Positions 43,875 to 53,065 are shown, counted from the first letter of the stretch. The stretch is DNA of 64,000 nt from Altererythrobacter sp. (GCA_016793865.1 JAEULJ010000007.1:248001-312000), one strand, 5' to 3'. Notes: generated by a model from the sequence alone, not told the origin. A program made the numbers and translations.

Positions 43875-44318
43875 ATGATGAAGATATTCCGCTTTCTTGC
43901 CTTCGCATTGGCGTTCGGCACCCCGATGGTCGCTATGGCAGCCGGGCCGATCGTCGTGCACCGCGATCCAGGCTGCGGCTGTTGCGAAGAGTGGGCACGA
44001 CAAGCGAAGGCCGGGTTCGATCGCGACGTCAGGATGGTCGATGATCCCAACCGGGCGGCGCTCAAGGGCCGGCTTGGTGTGCCGGCGGCATTGGCGTCCT
44101 GTCATACCGCGATCGTCGACGGCATGGCGTTCGAGGGGCACGTTCCGATCGCCGACATCAAGCGCGCGCTCGCGGCGCGCCCGGCAGGCGTGAAGGGTCT
44201 GGCCGTGGCGGGCATGCCGATAGGCTCTCCCGGCATGGAAGTGGCCGGCGTCAAGGCCCAGCCCTATGCCGTGGTCGCCTTCGGAAAGAACGGACAAAGG
44301 GTATTCGCGCGCCATTGA
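43875..44318 (+). CDS. DUF411 periplasmic metal-binding protein
   Basis: 147 residues from ATG 43875 with AAGGAG upstream. Signal peptide ending VAMAAG, then VVHRDPGCGCCEEWARQ with Cys34, Cys36 and Cys37, then ASCHTAIVDGMAFEGHVPIADI, the DUF411/CopG-like pattern linked to copper redox control. Likely receives copper in the periplasm from the oxidase system. Follows copB by 55 bp in the same orientation. Confidence 0.88.
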   Translation: MMKIFRFLAFALAFGTPMVAMAAGPIVVHRDPGCGCCEEWARQAKAGFDRDVRMVDDPNRAALKGRLGVPAALASCHTAIVDGMAFEGHVPIADIKRALAARPAGVKGLAVAGMPIGSPGMEVAGVKAQPYAVVAFGKNGQRVFARH

Positions 44319-44370
44319 TCGGCGCCTCGTTCCGCAGCCGACCCGAAGGAGAAACGAAGGGGACCTCCCG

Positions 44371-44928
44371 ATGTACCGAAACATGCTCGCGGGAGCGCTG
44401 CTGTTGTTTCTGGCCTTGGCGATCGGCGGATTGGCGGTCGCCTACACGGGCGTCTACGACGTGTCAGCCAGTTCGGGACACACGACAGCCGGCCGTTGGG
44501 TGCTCAGGACGGCGATGCAAAACTCTGTCCGCAGCCACGCGGCGGACGTTCCGGAGCAGGAACGTTTCACCGCCGCGGCGACCCACGCTGGCGGCTCCGA
44601 GTACAAGGCGATGTGCCAGCAATGTCACGGCGGCCCGGGTGTGACGCGAGCCGAATGGGCGGAAGGCCTCGTTCCGTTACCGCCCAATCTCACCAAGGCG
44701 GCGGCAGACTGGCGACCGAATGAAATCTACTGGATCGTCAGGCACGGCATAAAGATGACCGCGATGCCCGCGTTCGGCGGCTCGCATGACGAAGAGACCC
44801 TGTGGAACATCGCGGGTTTCGTCGAGCGACTGCTGAGGATGACGCCGGAACAATACGCCGCGTTGCCCGATGATCATCGTGAAGGCGCGACCGGATCGGA
44901 AGCCGATCACTCAGAACATTCACACTGA
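44371..44928 (+). CDS. Membrane-anchored class I cytochrome c
   Basis: 185 residues from ATG 44371. N-terminal anchor GALLLFLALAIGGLAVAYTG, a single haem motif MCQQCHGGPG (82-86), and the axial-Met region GIKMTAMPAFGGSHDEETLW. C-terminal tail DHREGATGSEADHSEHSH is His-rich and may bind metal. Such proteins recur in sphingomonad copper clusters between DUF411 and DUF305 genes; probably shuttles electrons for copper oxidation or reduction. Confidence 0.85.
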   Translation: MYRNMLAGALLLFLALAIGGLAVAYTGVYDVSASSGHTTAGRWVLRTAMQNSVRSHAADVPEQERFTAAATHAGGSEYKAMCQQCHGGPGVTRAEWAEGLVPLPPNLTKAAADWRPNEIYWIVRHGIKMTAMPAFGGSHDEETLWNIAGFVERLLRMTPEQYAALPDDHREGATGSEADHSEHSH

Positions 44929-44946
44929 CGAGCAGAGGATGGATAG

Positions 44947-45504
44947 ATGGAACAGGGCCATGAAATGAGCAGCATGTCGTGGGGCCGGTTCGCGGCGATG
45001 ATCGCGACCTCGACCTTCATCATGTTCTTTCTGATGTATCAGCTTGTCTATTCGTCCGAGCATCTGATGTTCAGCATCAACCGGTTTGTCGCGTCGCTCG
45101 TCATGGGTGCGGTGATGACGCTGGTCATGCTCGGCTTCATGTGGTCGATGTACAAGGGCATGGCGGTCAAGGTCGGGGTGCTGGCGGTCGCGCTCGTCCT
45201 CGGGATAACTCTGCTTTTGGTTAACCGCAGCCAGGCGCTCATCTCCGACGTCAGCTTCATGAAATCGATGATCCCGCACCATTCGATCGCGATCAACAAC
45301 GCGCGCAAAGCCAGCATCAGCGATCCGAGGGTTCGCGAGCTGGCCGACCAGATTATCGCTAGCCAGGTCCGCGAGATCGCCGAGATGAAGCTGCTCATCG
45401 AAGACATCGATCAAAACGGTGAGCGCGGCTCCCAGCCGCTGCCGCCCCGATCGGCTGAGGTTACGCCTGACATGCTGCCCGAGATCCAGGCTGCTACTCG
45501 CTAA
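44947..45504 (+). CDS. DUF305 membrane protein
   Basis: 185 residues. Three membrane helices ([54 protein letters not shown]), then a DUF305 ferritin-like helical part with [19 protein letters not shown], then [20 protein letters not shown]. The Met/His pattern (M-x3-PHH ... E-x2-EM) is a presumed metal site. Last gene of the copper operon; proposed to sequester copper at the membrane. Confidence 0.88.
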   Translation: MEQGHEMSSMSWGRFAAMIATSTFIMFFLMYQLVYSSEHLMFSINRFVASLVMGAVMTLVMLGFMWSMYKGMAVKVGVLAVALVLGITLLLVNRSQALISDVSFMKSMIPHHSIAINNARKASISDPRVRELADQIIASQVREIAEMKLLIEDIDQNGERGSQPLPPRSAEVTPDMLPEIQAATR

Positions 45505-45949
45505 GGCGAAAGGGAGTCGGTCGATGTCCCAATGATTCACTTGCTGATTGCTGGGCGTAGCACCCGAGGGCGCACGAGGCGGCGATCGACGGGAACAAGC
45601 GGCTGGTGACATCTCTATCGTAGTGAAAACGGCGAAATGTATTCGTTATGTTTATCCTGCGCGGGGCGCCATTTTTCCGCAGGTCGTTCCGCGCAGACCG
45701 CGCACACTTCGCCAACGTTGCAAGGCTGTGCCCTTTGGTGGAGACGAGAGCCATACTTCACGTATGGTGAAGGGCGCCGTCATCGTCACGACGCTGCGGT
45801 CGCGGTAAGCCGGCAAACCCCTCCGAGGCTGAGGATATCATGGTTCGGGCGCGTGCCGAGGCGCTCCAGCGATAATCGGCCTGTGGAGGCGGCAGCTTCC
45901 CACCGCCTATCGCGGTCGCAAGCTCTTCATGTCGGGTAACAGGCGGCGT
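45505..45949. other. Gene-free region right of the copper island
   Basis: About 445 bases without a convincing gene. It contains the right 39-bp repeat and, at about 45750-45770, a short dyad ACTTCACGTATGGTGAAG of unknown role. Confidence 0.5.
45633..45671 (+). repeat. 39-bp direct repeat, right copy
   Basis: Matches 34916-34954 at 35 of 39 positions in the same orientation, 130 bases after the last copper gene. The left dyad arm differs by two bases from the other copy (AAATGTA). Confidence 0.75.
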
Positions 45950-46411
45950 TCAGAATGCCCCGAGAAGCGTTGCCCCGGCCATGTAAACGATGACGAGCGA
46001 GCCAGGTGTCCAGAGCGCCGCCCGCACCTCGTGGTTCTGCGCCGTGTAATAGGCTGCAAAATGCGCGATCCGGGTCGCCGCATATCCGTAGAAGAGCACC
46101 TGAGCCAGCCAAAGCGAGGGCGCGGTGGTGACGTAGAGTAACCCGGCCACGAAGAAATAGGGCAGGTTCTCGAGATCGTTCTGCTGGATGCGCCGGATAC
46201 GGTTGACCCGGTCGTTGGGCAAAAGCTGCGACGGATCCGGGTTCATGTTGAACGGCGTCTTCCGCAGGTCCTCCGGATTTAGCATTCCGGCATTTTCCGA
46301 GATCAGCCTGGCGACGGTCAACCATGACATCGCTACTCCCTTCAGGAGCATGATCCCCGCTGCGATGGCATAGGTGGCAAATACCGGGTTTTGGAGATTG
46401 ATAAGGTCCAC
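45950..46411 (-). CDS. MAPEG-family membrane protein
   Basis: 153 residues from GTG 46411; the frame is open further 5' into the divergent promoter, which argues for this later start. NPVFATYAIAAGIMLLKGVA and the MAPEG signature NDLENLPYFFVAGLLYVTT, with NDRVNRIRRIQQ before it and RIAHFAAYYTAQNHEVRA after. Four helices. The family covers glutathione-dependent peroxidases and transferases; the divergent TetR gene suggests xenobiotic response. Confidence 0.85.
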   Translation of the reverse strand: MDLINLQNPVFATYAIAAGIMLLKGVAMSWLTVARLISENAGMLNPEDLRKTPFNMNPDPSQLLPNDRVNRIRRIQQNDLENLPYFFVAGLLYVTTAPSLWLAQVLFYGYAATRIAHFAAYYTAQNHEVRAALWTPGSLVIVYMAGATLLGAF

Positions 46412-46467
46412 TTGATTGCCCTCTCGCTTCGCTCGGGGATCGTCGGAAAATAGCGGTACCGAATTTA

Positions 46468-46505
46468 GACCATTGGTCGAATTTGTCAAACGATGGACAA
46501 ATTCG
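46468..46505. promoter_or_regulatory. TetR operators between MAPEG and TetR genes
   Basis: Perfect dyad CGAATTTGTC-N8-GACAAATTCG (46478-46487 and 46496-46505), touching a second palindrome GACCA-T-TGGTC (46468-46478). Located in the divergent intergenic region, as expected for TetR control of both genes. Confidence 0.7.
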
Positions 46506-46550
46506 TGCCTGACGAGTAGTGGGCTGGGCTGATCGATCCCGCAGGTATGG

Positions 46551-47207
46551 ATGACAAAGGCCAACATTGATCCGGACGATGCTCGCCGCGCTCGTCGCCA
46601 GCGCCGCCACGAGCGATCGCGCGAGGACATCCTCGCCGCCGCTCGATCCGTGCTGCTGCGTGACGGTATTGCCGCTGTAACTCTTGAAGCCGTCGCGCGT
46701 GAGGCGGGAATGTCGAAAACCGGCCTCTATTACTACTTCTCCTCCAAGGAGGTGATGGTTTTCGAGCTGGTTTTCGAGATATGGGAAAGCCAGGCGCAGC
46801 GGGTGCAGGATACCGTTTCGCAGGCGGCGTCAGGCCCCGAGGCGCTAGGCGCTGTCATCCGCAGCACGGTCGAGGACTTTGCCCCCCGGATGGATGACTT
46901 CCGCCTTGCCTATCTGCTCGGCCAGGTCTCGGGTCCGTCCAGCCTGCAGCTATCCCTCGACCAGTTCGGTCGTATTCGTCCGATCAACGACACCTTGCTG
47001 GGCGACGCGGCCGGCAAGCTTGCCGAAGCCGACCAGCCAGGACTTGTCGAGCCACGCCTGTTCGCGTTCCTCGCCTTCACGTCGGCGCTTGGCCTGCTGA
47101 CGATGAAGGGGCTGGTGGAGTCGCAGGGAGATCCGCTGCTCTACTCCGACGAGGAACTCATCGGAGCGCTGAGCGGGATATTCATGGCAGCCGCAAACCA
47201 CCGATGA
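46551..47207 (+). CDS. TetR-family repressor
   Basis: 218 residues. Standard TetR N-terminal HTH: SREDILAAARSVLLRDGIAA, then VTLEAVAREAGMSKTGLYYY and FSSKEVMVFELVFEI. The ligand domain is unclassified. It is divergent from the MAPEG gene, with strong palindromes between, so these two are probably a repressor-target pair. A 250-bp gap without a gene follows before the next LysR end. Confidence 0.92.
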   Translation: MTKANIDPDDARRARRQRRHERSREDILAAARSVLLRDGIAAVTLEAVAREAGMSKTGLYYYFSSKEVMVFELVFEIWESQAQRVQDTVSQAASGPEALGAVIRSTVEDFAPRMDDFRLAYLLGQVSGPSSLQLSLDQFGRIRPINDTLLGDAAGKLAEADQPGLVEPRLFAFLAFTSALGLLTMKGLVESQGDPLLYSDEELIGALSGIFMAAANHR

Positions 47208-47460
47208 TCGGGCGGAAGTGCGCTCGCCCGGGGGCTGCGGGACGCCACCCTCAATTTGACGCAAACCTCGCTCGGGAGCCCCGCATGAGCATGACGACCG
47301 TTTCGTCTGCGCGCGCCGCGCCGTTGTGGTTTCCCGGTCTGCCGACCTTGATCAAGGGCGGGCGCCAGTCGACTGCGGGCAGTTCAGCCTGATCGAACAA
47401 GTCATCCCGGCCGCCTCCCGACATGTCGGTCGAATGGGCGATCTTCGTGTTACGCGGACA

Positions 47461-48432
47461 TCACGATCGTATCACGGGTCGAGCCTCGCCCGCGCCACGG
47501 GTCTCCGGTTCCAGAATCTGCCGCTTCAGGATGTCCACAAGCCAATCGGCGAATATCTGCAACCGGCGGGAGAGATGCTGCCTGTGCGGATAGAGCAACG
47601 TCATCGGCATGGATTCGGCGCGATTTTCCGGCATGATCTCCACCAGATCGCCGGTATCGAGGTAGCTTCGCACGTCGTAAGCCGGAATCTGGATCATGCC
47701 GAGCCCGGCCAGGCAGCAGGCAATATACGCTTCGGCGCTGTTGACTGTGACGCGCCCGCGCATCGGTACGGCACGTAGGATACCGTCCTCCAGCCATTCC
47801 CAGTCCTCGACCCGACCGCTTGACGGCGACGCATAGTTGACAGCCCAGTGCCGTTCGAGATCGTCCGGCACATGCGGCGTTCCATGTCGCGCCAGATAGG
47901 CTGGGCTCGCCACGTTTATCAGCGCCAATCGGCCGATTGGGCGGGCTATCAAGCCGGAATCGCTCAAGGGACCGACCCGGAGCACACAATCGACACTGTC
48001 TTCGACCAGATTCACCGCACGATCCGTAACGCCCAGATCGATGTTGATCTGCGGATAGCGATCGAGAAATCCCGGAAGCGCCGGCGCAATAATGAGCCGA
48101 CCGATCCGGCCGGGGACATCGACGCGGAGCCTTCCCGACGGCTGCGCCGCCGTTTGCCGGAACAGGTTTTCGGTGTCCTCCACATCCGCAATGACCCGCT
48201 GGCAACGGTCGTAGAAGGCTGCCCCGTCTTGGGTGGGCGAAACCTTGCGCGTGGTGCGATGCAGCAAGCGCGCGCCGACACGCCCCTCCAGTTCCTGGAC
48301 TGCCGCGGAGACCGAGGAGCGAGGTACGCCGAGCGTATCGGCCGCGCGGGTGAAGCTGGCGCACTCGACGACCCGGGAGAAGATGCGGAACAGGTCGATG
48401 CGGTCCAAGGTAGGTGGAAATCCTGATTGCAC
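47461..48432 (-). CDS. LysR-family regulator
   Basis: 323 residues. HTH: LFRIFSRVVECASFTRAADT, LGVPRSSVSAAVQELEGRVG, LLHRTTRKVSPTQDG, the DmlR/PtxR-like group. Effector domain RLRVDVPGRIGRLIIAPALP ... VDCVLRVGPLSDSGLIARPI. It is divergent from an SDR gene 118 bp away, with a dyad between them, so the SDR gene is the probable target. Small-molecule effector unknown. Confidence 0.92.
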   Translation of the reverse strand: MQSGFPPTLDRIDLFRIFSRVVECASFTRAADTLGVPRSSVSAAVQELEGRVGARLLHRTTRKVSPTQDGAAFYDRCQRVIADVEDTENLFRQTAAQPSGRLRVDVPGRIGRLIIAPALPGFLDRYPQINIDLGVTDRAVNLVEDSVDCVLRVGPLSDSGLIARPIGRLALINVASPAYLARHGTPHVPDDLERHWAVNYASPSSGRVEDWEWLEDGILRAVPMRGRVTVNSAEAYIACCLAGLGMIQIPAYDVRSYLDTGDLVEIMPENRAESMPMTLLYPHRQHLSRRLQIFADWLVDILKRQILEPETRGAGEARPVIRS

Positions 48433-48439
48433 GTCATTT

Positions 48440-48456
48440 CTGACAAGTGATGTCAG
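48440..48456. promoter_or_regulatory. Candidate LysR operator
   Basis: CTGACA-N5-TGTCAG inverted repeat 8 bases from the LysR start, in the LysR/SDR divergent gap. It matches the LysR T-N11-A pattern. Confidence 0.5.
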
Positions 48457-48549
48457 GATGATCGGCTTTATCGCTCAATCCTAGACGATATCCCTCCTCG
48501 ACGAAAGCGGCCGTCGATGTGGTCGCGCATTGGCGAAGGAGGCCATTCC

Positions 48550-49323
48550 ATGATCGACCACAGTATCGAAGGCAAAACCGTCATCATCGCCGGAGGCGCC
48601 AAGAACCTTGGCGGACTGATCGCCCGCGATCTTGCGGCCCAGGGCGCGAAAGCAGTGGCCATTCACTACAACAGCGTGGGAACCAAGGCCGACGCCGATG
48701 AAACGGTGGCTGCGGTAAAGGCTGCCGGAGCCGAAGCGCTCGCCATCCAGGCCGACCTGACAACGGCGGGGGCTCTCGAGAAGCTGTTCACCGACACAGT
48801 AGCGGCCATCGGCAGGCCGGACATTGCCATCAACACCGTCGGCAAGGTCCTCAAGAAGCCGATCGCCGAGATATCCGAAGCCGAATATGACGCGATGAGC
48901 GCGGTCAACGCCAAGAGCGCGTTCTTCTTCATCAAGGAAGCCGGCAGGCATCTCAACGACAACGGCAAGCTCGTGACGCTGGTCACCTCGCTGCTTGGCG
49001 CTTTCACGCCGTTCTATTCGAGCTATGCCGGCACCAAGGCACCGGTCGAACATTTCACGCGCGCCGCGTCCAAGGAATTCGGCGAGCGCGGGATTTCGGT
49101 GACGGCGATCGGTCCCGGCCCGATGGATACGCCCTTCTTCTACGGTCAGGAAAGTGCCGATGCTCAGGCCTACCACAAGACGGCCGCAGCGCTTTCCGCC
49201 TTCTCCAAGACCGGCCTGACCGACATCGAGGACATCGTTCCCTACATCCGCTTCCTCGTGTCGGACGGCTGGTGGATGACGGGCCAGACCATCCTCGTAA
49301 ACGGCGGTTACACGACCAAATAG
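48550..49323 (+). CDS. Short-chain dehydrogenase/reductase
   Basis: 257 residues from ATG 48550 with AAGGAGG upstream. The NAD(P) loop is IIAGGAKNLGGLIARDL, a variant with Asn in the Gly-rich turn. The catalytic triad region reads LVTSLLGAFTPFYSSYAGTK, with Tyr near 158 and Lys near 162. The C-terminal VSDGWWMTGQTILVNGGYT is typical. Substrate not predictable; likely regulated by the divergent LysR protein. Confidence 0.92.
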   Translation: MIDHSIEGKTVIIAGGAKNLGGLIARDLAAQGAKAVAIHYNSVGTKADADETVAAVKAAGAEALAIQADLTTAGALEKLFTDTVAAIGRPDIAINTVGKVLKKPIAEISEAEYDAMSAVNAKSAFFFIKEAGRHLNDNGKLVTLVTSLLGAFTPFYSSYAGTKAPVEHFTRAASKEFGERGISVTAIGPGPMDTPFFYGQESADAQAYHKTAAALSAFSKTGLTDIEDIVPYIRFLVSDGWWMTGQTILVNGGYTTK

Positions 49324-49488
49324 AAGCCGCGCGGCGGTTGTCCTATGGGCAGCCGCCGGCATCACCTTCGAAAACCTGATTTTCCATCTCGTCCAAGTCT
49401 TTGCGGCCACCCAGCTTAGCCGCGAGCTGTTGCATGACCTGAGGGCAACCGTCGTGTTCAGGAGGCACGGGGCGCCATTTGGCCTCGT

Positions 49489-50322
49489 TCATAGCGTCGC
49501 TGGTGTCCTGCGGGGCCTACCGGGTGCCGCCTGCCAACCCCACCATAGCGCCGCCGAGGCCAGGAGGGCGGCGACGAGTGCATGGATGGCGACCGGAATG
49601 CCGCCGAATGCCACGAAGGCGACCTTCCAGGCGGGCAGGAAGCCGAGCGTCTCGAACAGGACCATCTGAGCGAGGTTGATTGCCGCGACGACCAGCCAGG
49701 GACCACCATACTGGCGATTGCGCCTCCACAGCCACAACGAGACCGCGATCGCGGTCAGCGCGCCCAGATGTATGCCCCAGCGGAAGAGCGCGAAATCCCG
49801 TGGCCACTGCAGCACGAAGTCGAACAGGAAGCGGGGATAGACACGGCTGAGCACCGGGCCGACGAGCAGGAGCGGCGTCGCAAGCAGCCATGCGGCATGC
49901 CGTGCCACGCGGCGGCGGTCCTTCAACGCCATCGCGGTCAGGGCGATGAAGCCGAGCGATGCGACGAGGTCATAGGTCCCGAGCGACGGCCCCCAGATGT
50001 TGTAGAAGGGATCGTCCCCCGATGCGGTTTCTGCGGCCATGCTGTGGACCGCTCCGGCGCCTCCGGCGGCGAACAGCGGCACGAGCACGAAAATCGCGAG
50101 GCCCAGGCTGCGGTGCTGCGAGCGCTTGCCGCGATCGATGGACCAGCTCTGCATCGCCAGCAGCAGCATCCACGCCGTGGCGGTAGCCGAGTGAGCATGC
50201 GACGTAATGGCCGCCTGACCCAATCGCGAGAGATAGCCCGGCCAGAAGGCGACGACCGTCAGCGCGATGAGCGCGAGGCACCATATCCAGGCAAGGCGAT
50301 AGGGTGTGGAGCGGGCATTCAT
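49489..50322 (-). CDS. Polytopic membrane protein of unknown function
   Basis: 277 residues from the ATG at 50322, overlapping the transporter stop (ATGA). About seven hydrophobic helices (LAWIWCLALIALTVVAFWPG, SATATAWMLLLAMQSW, GLAIFVLVPLFAAGGAGAV, HAAWLLATPLLLVGPVL and others). His residues in TSHAHSATATAW and Trp-rich loops stand out, but I do not recognise the family. Last of a six-gene minus-strand run, probably an accessory to the peptide transporter. Confidence 0.7.
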   Translation of the reverse strand: MNARSTPYRLAWIWCLALIALTVVAFWPGYLSRLGQAAITSHAHSATATAWMLLLAMQSWSIDRGKRSQHRSLGLAIFVLVPLFAAGGAGAVHSMAAETASGDDPFYNIWGPSLGTYDLVASLGFIALTAMALKDRRRVARHAAWLLATPLLLVGPVLSRVYPRFLFDFVLQWPRDFALFRWGIHLGALTAIAVSLWLWRRNRQYGGPWLVVAAINLAQMVLFETLGFLPAWKVAFVAFGGIPVAIHALVAALLASAALWWGWQAAPGRPRRTPATL

Positions 50323-51734
50323 ACCATGCCACTCCGAGGTGCGAGAATTCGTGCCGCGGGCCTGGCGATCAGCAGCATCGCCAACAGCGATGCGCCGGCG
50401 AGGACGGCGTGGAAGGCATAGAACTCGGCGTGAGATATCCGGTCCCAATATCCCCCGACCGCGCCGCCCAGAACCGCGCCAGCGAACGGCGACAGGAACA
50501 GGATGCCCATCATTGTTGCGTTGATGGCGCGGGGCGCGGCACGCGAGAACAGGGCGAGCTGGGTCGGCCAGTAGAACAGGAAGCCGACGCCGTTCAGCAG
50601 GGAGAACATCAACGGCCAGACGATCGAGACCTTCGCGGTCGGATCGACGTCGGTCCACATCGCCGGCATTACCATGAGGAGGCTGCCCATCGCCGTCAGC
50701 AGATAGCCGATCGACATCTTGCCCAGCTCACCCGGTTCGTGGCCGCGGCGCTCCTGCCATTTCCAGAGCATGATCAGCGGCGGCACCAGGGTAAAGCACC
50801 ATAGCCCGTCAAGCGCCACGAAGGTGGAGGTCGGCACTTCCCATCCGAACACTTGCCGCCGAACCGATTCCTCGATGAAGATCAGCCCTGCGTTCACTCC
50901 CTGGAAATAGGCGATGGCGGCCGGAACCGAGATTACGGTTATCAGGATCAGCACGGCCACCGCCGCCCAGTCACGCCGGTCGAGCGGCGGCGCGGCGGCG
51001 CCACGCGCGCGCCTGGCGTCGGGCGGCAGATATTGCCATCCCTTCACATAGATCGCGAGCGCGACCAGCATCATGGTGCCGGCCAGTCCGAAGCCTGCGT
51101 GCCAGCCCCATCGCTGCGCGACGAGGCCGCATATCAGCGGGCCGGTGAAGGCACCGATGTTGATCGAGGCGGAGAAGATCGCGAAGGCGCGGGTACGCCG
51201 GCTTTCGTCCGCAGGGGGATATAGATGCCCGACCTGCGTCGATATGTTACCCTTCAGGCACCCCGAACCAGCGATCAGCAGCGCGAGCGCGATCAGGAAG
51301 CTGGCTTCGAACGCCATCAACACATGGCCAAACGCGATCATTACCGCGCCCAGCATGACCGTGCGCCGCTGTCCCAGCAGGCGGTCTGCGAGGAGGCCGC
51401 CGAACACCGGCGTGAAATAGACGAGCCCGAGGTAGAGCCCATTGATCTGGCTGGCGAAGGCTCGGTCCGACAGTGGCCCCACGATACTTTCCAGCGCCGT
51501 CCGGAACACGCCGAGGCCCAGCACGCCGCCCATCACCGCCGGCGTCAACAGATGCTGGATCATGTAGAGCAGCAGCAGCGCCGCCATACCGTAGAACGAG
51601 AACCGCTCCCACGCTTCGGTGAAGGCGAGATAGGCGAGGCCTCGGGGGTGACCGAAGAAGGTTCTGTCCTCGCCGGATGCGAAGCCTGCGGTGGGCTTGC
51701 CTTCGTCGAGATATTCCACAACGGCAGAAGTCAT
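50319..51734 (-). CDS. POT/PTR-family peptide MFS transporter
   Basis: 471 residues from the ATG at 51734; upstream in-frame codons lack a ribosome-binding site. FFGHPRGLAYLAFTEAWERF with SFYGMAALLLLYM is the E-x2-ER-x-SFYG POT signature, then YFTPVFGGLLADRLLGQRRT, GSGCLKGNISTQVGHLY and AFAIFSASINIGAFTGPLI. Proton-coupled uptake of di/tripeptides. Twelve or more helices expected. Coupled to the downstream membrane protein. Confidence 0.93.
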   Translation of the reverse strand: MTSAVVEYLDEGKPTAGFASGEDRTFFGHPRGLAYLAFTEAWERFSFYGMAALLLLYMIQHLLTPAVMGGVLGLGVFRTALESIVGPLSDRAFASQINGLYLGLVYFTPVFGGLLADRLLGQRRTVMLGAVMIAFGHVLMAFEASFLIALALLIAGSGCLKGNISTQVGHLYPPADESRRTRAFAIFSASINIGAFTGPLICGLVAQRWGWHAGFGLAGTMMLVALAIYVKGWQYLPPDARRARGAAAPPLDRRDWAAVAVLILITVISVPAAIAYFQGVNAGLIFIEESVRRQVFGWEVPTSTFVALDGLWCFTLVPPLIMLWKWQERRGHEPGELGKMSIGYLLTAMGSLLMVMPAMWTDVDPTAKVSIVWPLMFSLLNGVGFLFYWPTQLALFSRAAPRAINATMMGILFLSPFAGAVLGGAVGGYWDRISHAEFYAFHAVLAGASLLAMLLIARPAARILAPRSGMV

Positions 51735-51816
51735 GGCGGATCCGATAGGGTGCGGGGAGGTGGGCGGCGGCGCGCTTCCCCGTGTTCGAGGAAGCCGCCG
51801 CCGCCCGGCAAGCCGG

Positions 51817-52272
51817 TCATTTCCGGACGGTGAATTCCTGCAGCAGCATCGTCCCGCGCAGCTTGCGGAACTTCGCGCGATCACCGGATTCGGCGTCCAG
51901 CTGCGCGTCGCTCTTCTTGGTCCAGGCGGTCCATTCCAGGTTGCGCTTTTCCCACTCGGCGCCATTTGGAATGTCGCGGGAGGTGGTGGTCAGATAGACG
52001 GTGGGTTCACCATCGCGCGCGTCCACGTTGATGTAGATCCTGTAATCGCTGATCCAGCCTTTGGATTTGGCGAATTCCTGCTGCTTGGCCCACTGGCTCG
52101 CGAGGAACTGGGCGTAGGCGAGCGTGCCGCCATCCTCGATGAAAATGCCGGACACGCTGGTGAAATCTCCAGCCACGAGAGGAAATTCCTGGGCCGAAGC
52201 CGCCATCGGCATCGCAAGCGGCGCCGACAGCAGCATCGCGCCCGCCATCATGATCGATCTGGTCAGTTTCAT
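51817..52272 (-). CDS. Secreted uncharacterised protein
   Basis: 151 residues from the ATG at 52272. A signal peptide MKLTRSIMMAGAMLLSAPLA... ends at ASAQEF, then GDFTSVSGIFIEDGGTLAYA, FLASQWAKQQEFAKSKGWIS and VYLTTTSRDIPNGAEWEKRN. The fold is not recognised; the pattern resembles small periplasmic proteins seen beside dioxygenase genes in sphingomonads. Sits between the exported dioxygenase and the transporter. Confidence 0.72.
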   Translation of the reverse strand: MKLTRSIMMAGAMLLSAPLAMPMAASAQEFPLVAGDFTSVSGIFIEDGGTLAYAQFLASQWAKQQEFAKSKGWISDYRIYINVDARDGEPTVYLTTTSRDIPNGAEWEKRNLEWTAWTKKSDAQLDAESGDRAKFRKLRGTMLLQEFTVRK

Positions 52273-52345
52273 TGTCTTTCCCCTGATTGCCGGCTCGGGA
52301 TTGGGCCGGTTTCCCTTGAATTGCGGATCGCGCCGCACACCGCGT

Positions 52346-53038
52346 TCATCCGCGCAGCACGACATCGAAGCGCCAGTGCGCCGCTCCCGGCTCGAGCCGC
52401 GAGCTACCGGCCACGGCCTCGGCGAAGATGTAGGGCGGGAAGGCGTCGGTGATGGACAGGCGCATGTCGTGCATCAGCACCAGATCCTGCCGCAGCACGT
52501 CGATGTCGGCCGGGAAGTAGAGCTGCGTCACAAGGCGCTGGCGCTTGCCCTGCACATCCACATGGATGTGCGCGGTGCGTTTGAAGCCGCCGACGAAGGC
52601 GACATAGGCGGCCGGCTTGACCGTCAGGAAACGGAACGCACCCTGCGCATCGGCGACGATCCGCCCGTAGCCCTGGAAATCGGGATCGAGCGGCACGTCG
52701 CTGGTGTCACCCGGATGGTCATACCGCCCCGCTGCATTGGCCTGCCACACCTCCAGCACCGCGCCCGGCTGCGGCGCGCCATCCGGAGACAGCACGCGCC
52801 CGCTGACCTCGATGACCTCCCCCTTGGCCCTTGTCTTGTGCCCCTTTAACCGCGTCAGGTCGGCATCCTCGTCGAGCGGGCGCTGCACCGGATAGAAGGG
52901 CCCGAGATCCATTGGCGGGGTTAGAGGCAGGATGGTCTGCGCGAAGGCGTGGCGTGGCAGGACGATCCCCAACGCCCCCAGCGTCAGCAATTGCCCCGCG
53001 CCCATCAGGCTCGCGCGTCGCGTGGTTTGGATGGTCAT
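52346..53038 (-). CDS. Exported intradiol ring-cleavage dioxygenase-family protein
   Basis: 230 residues. A Tat-like signal (TTRRASLMGAGQLLTLGALG ... HAFAQ) precedes the catalytic domain. The four iron ligands of protocatechuate/catechol dioxygenases are present: Tyr106 (AAGRYDHPG), Tyr124 (FQGYGRIVAD), His157 and His159 (TAHIHVDV). Cytoplasmic relatives lack the signal, so this acts outside the cytoplasm, perhaps on lignin- or tannin-derived aromatics. Substrate not known. Confidence 0.88.
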   Translation of the reverse strand: MTIQTTRRASLMGAGQLLTLGALGIVLPRHAFAQTILPLTPPMDLGPFYPVQRPLDEDADLTRLKGHKTRAKGEVIEVSGRVLSPDGAPQPGAVLEVWQANAAGRYDHPGDTSDVPLDPDFQGYGRIVADAQGAFRFLTVKPAAYVAFVGGFKRTAHIHVDVQGKRQRLVTQLYFPADIDVLRQDLVLMHDMRLSITDAFPPYIFAEAVAGSSRLEPGAAHWRFDVVLRG

Positions 53039-53065
53039 CCCGTGATATGCCCCCCGTGATCAGAT

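Noticed and set aside
45927..46610. 227-codon minus-strand frame overlapping the MAPEG gene
   Set aside because: Different frame from the MAPEG motif; it has no recognisable domain.
47285..47392. Short open frame after the TetR gene
   Set aside because: 35 codons, no motif, weak start; may be a relic but cannot be supported.
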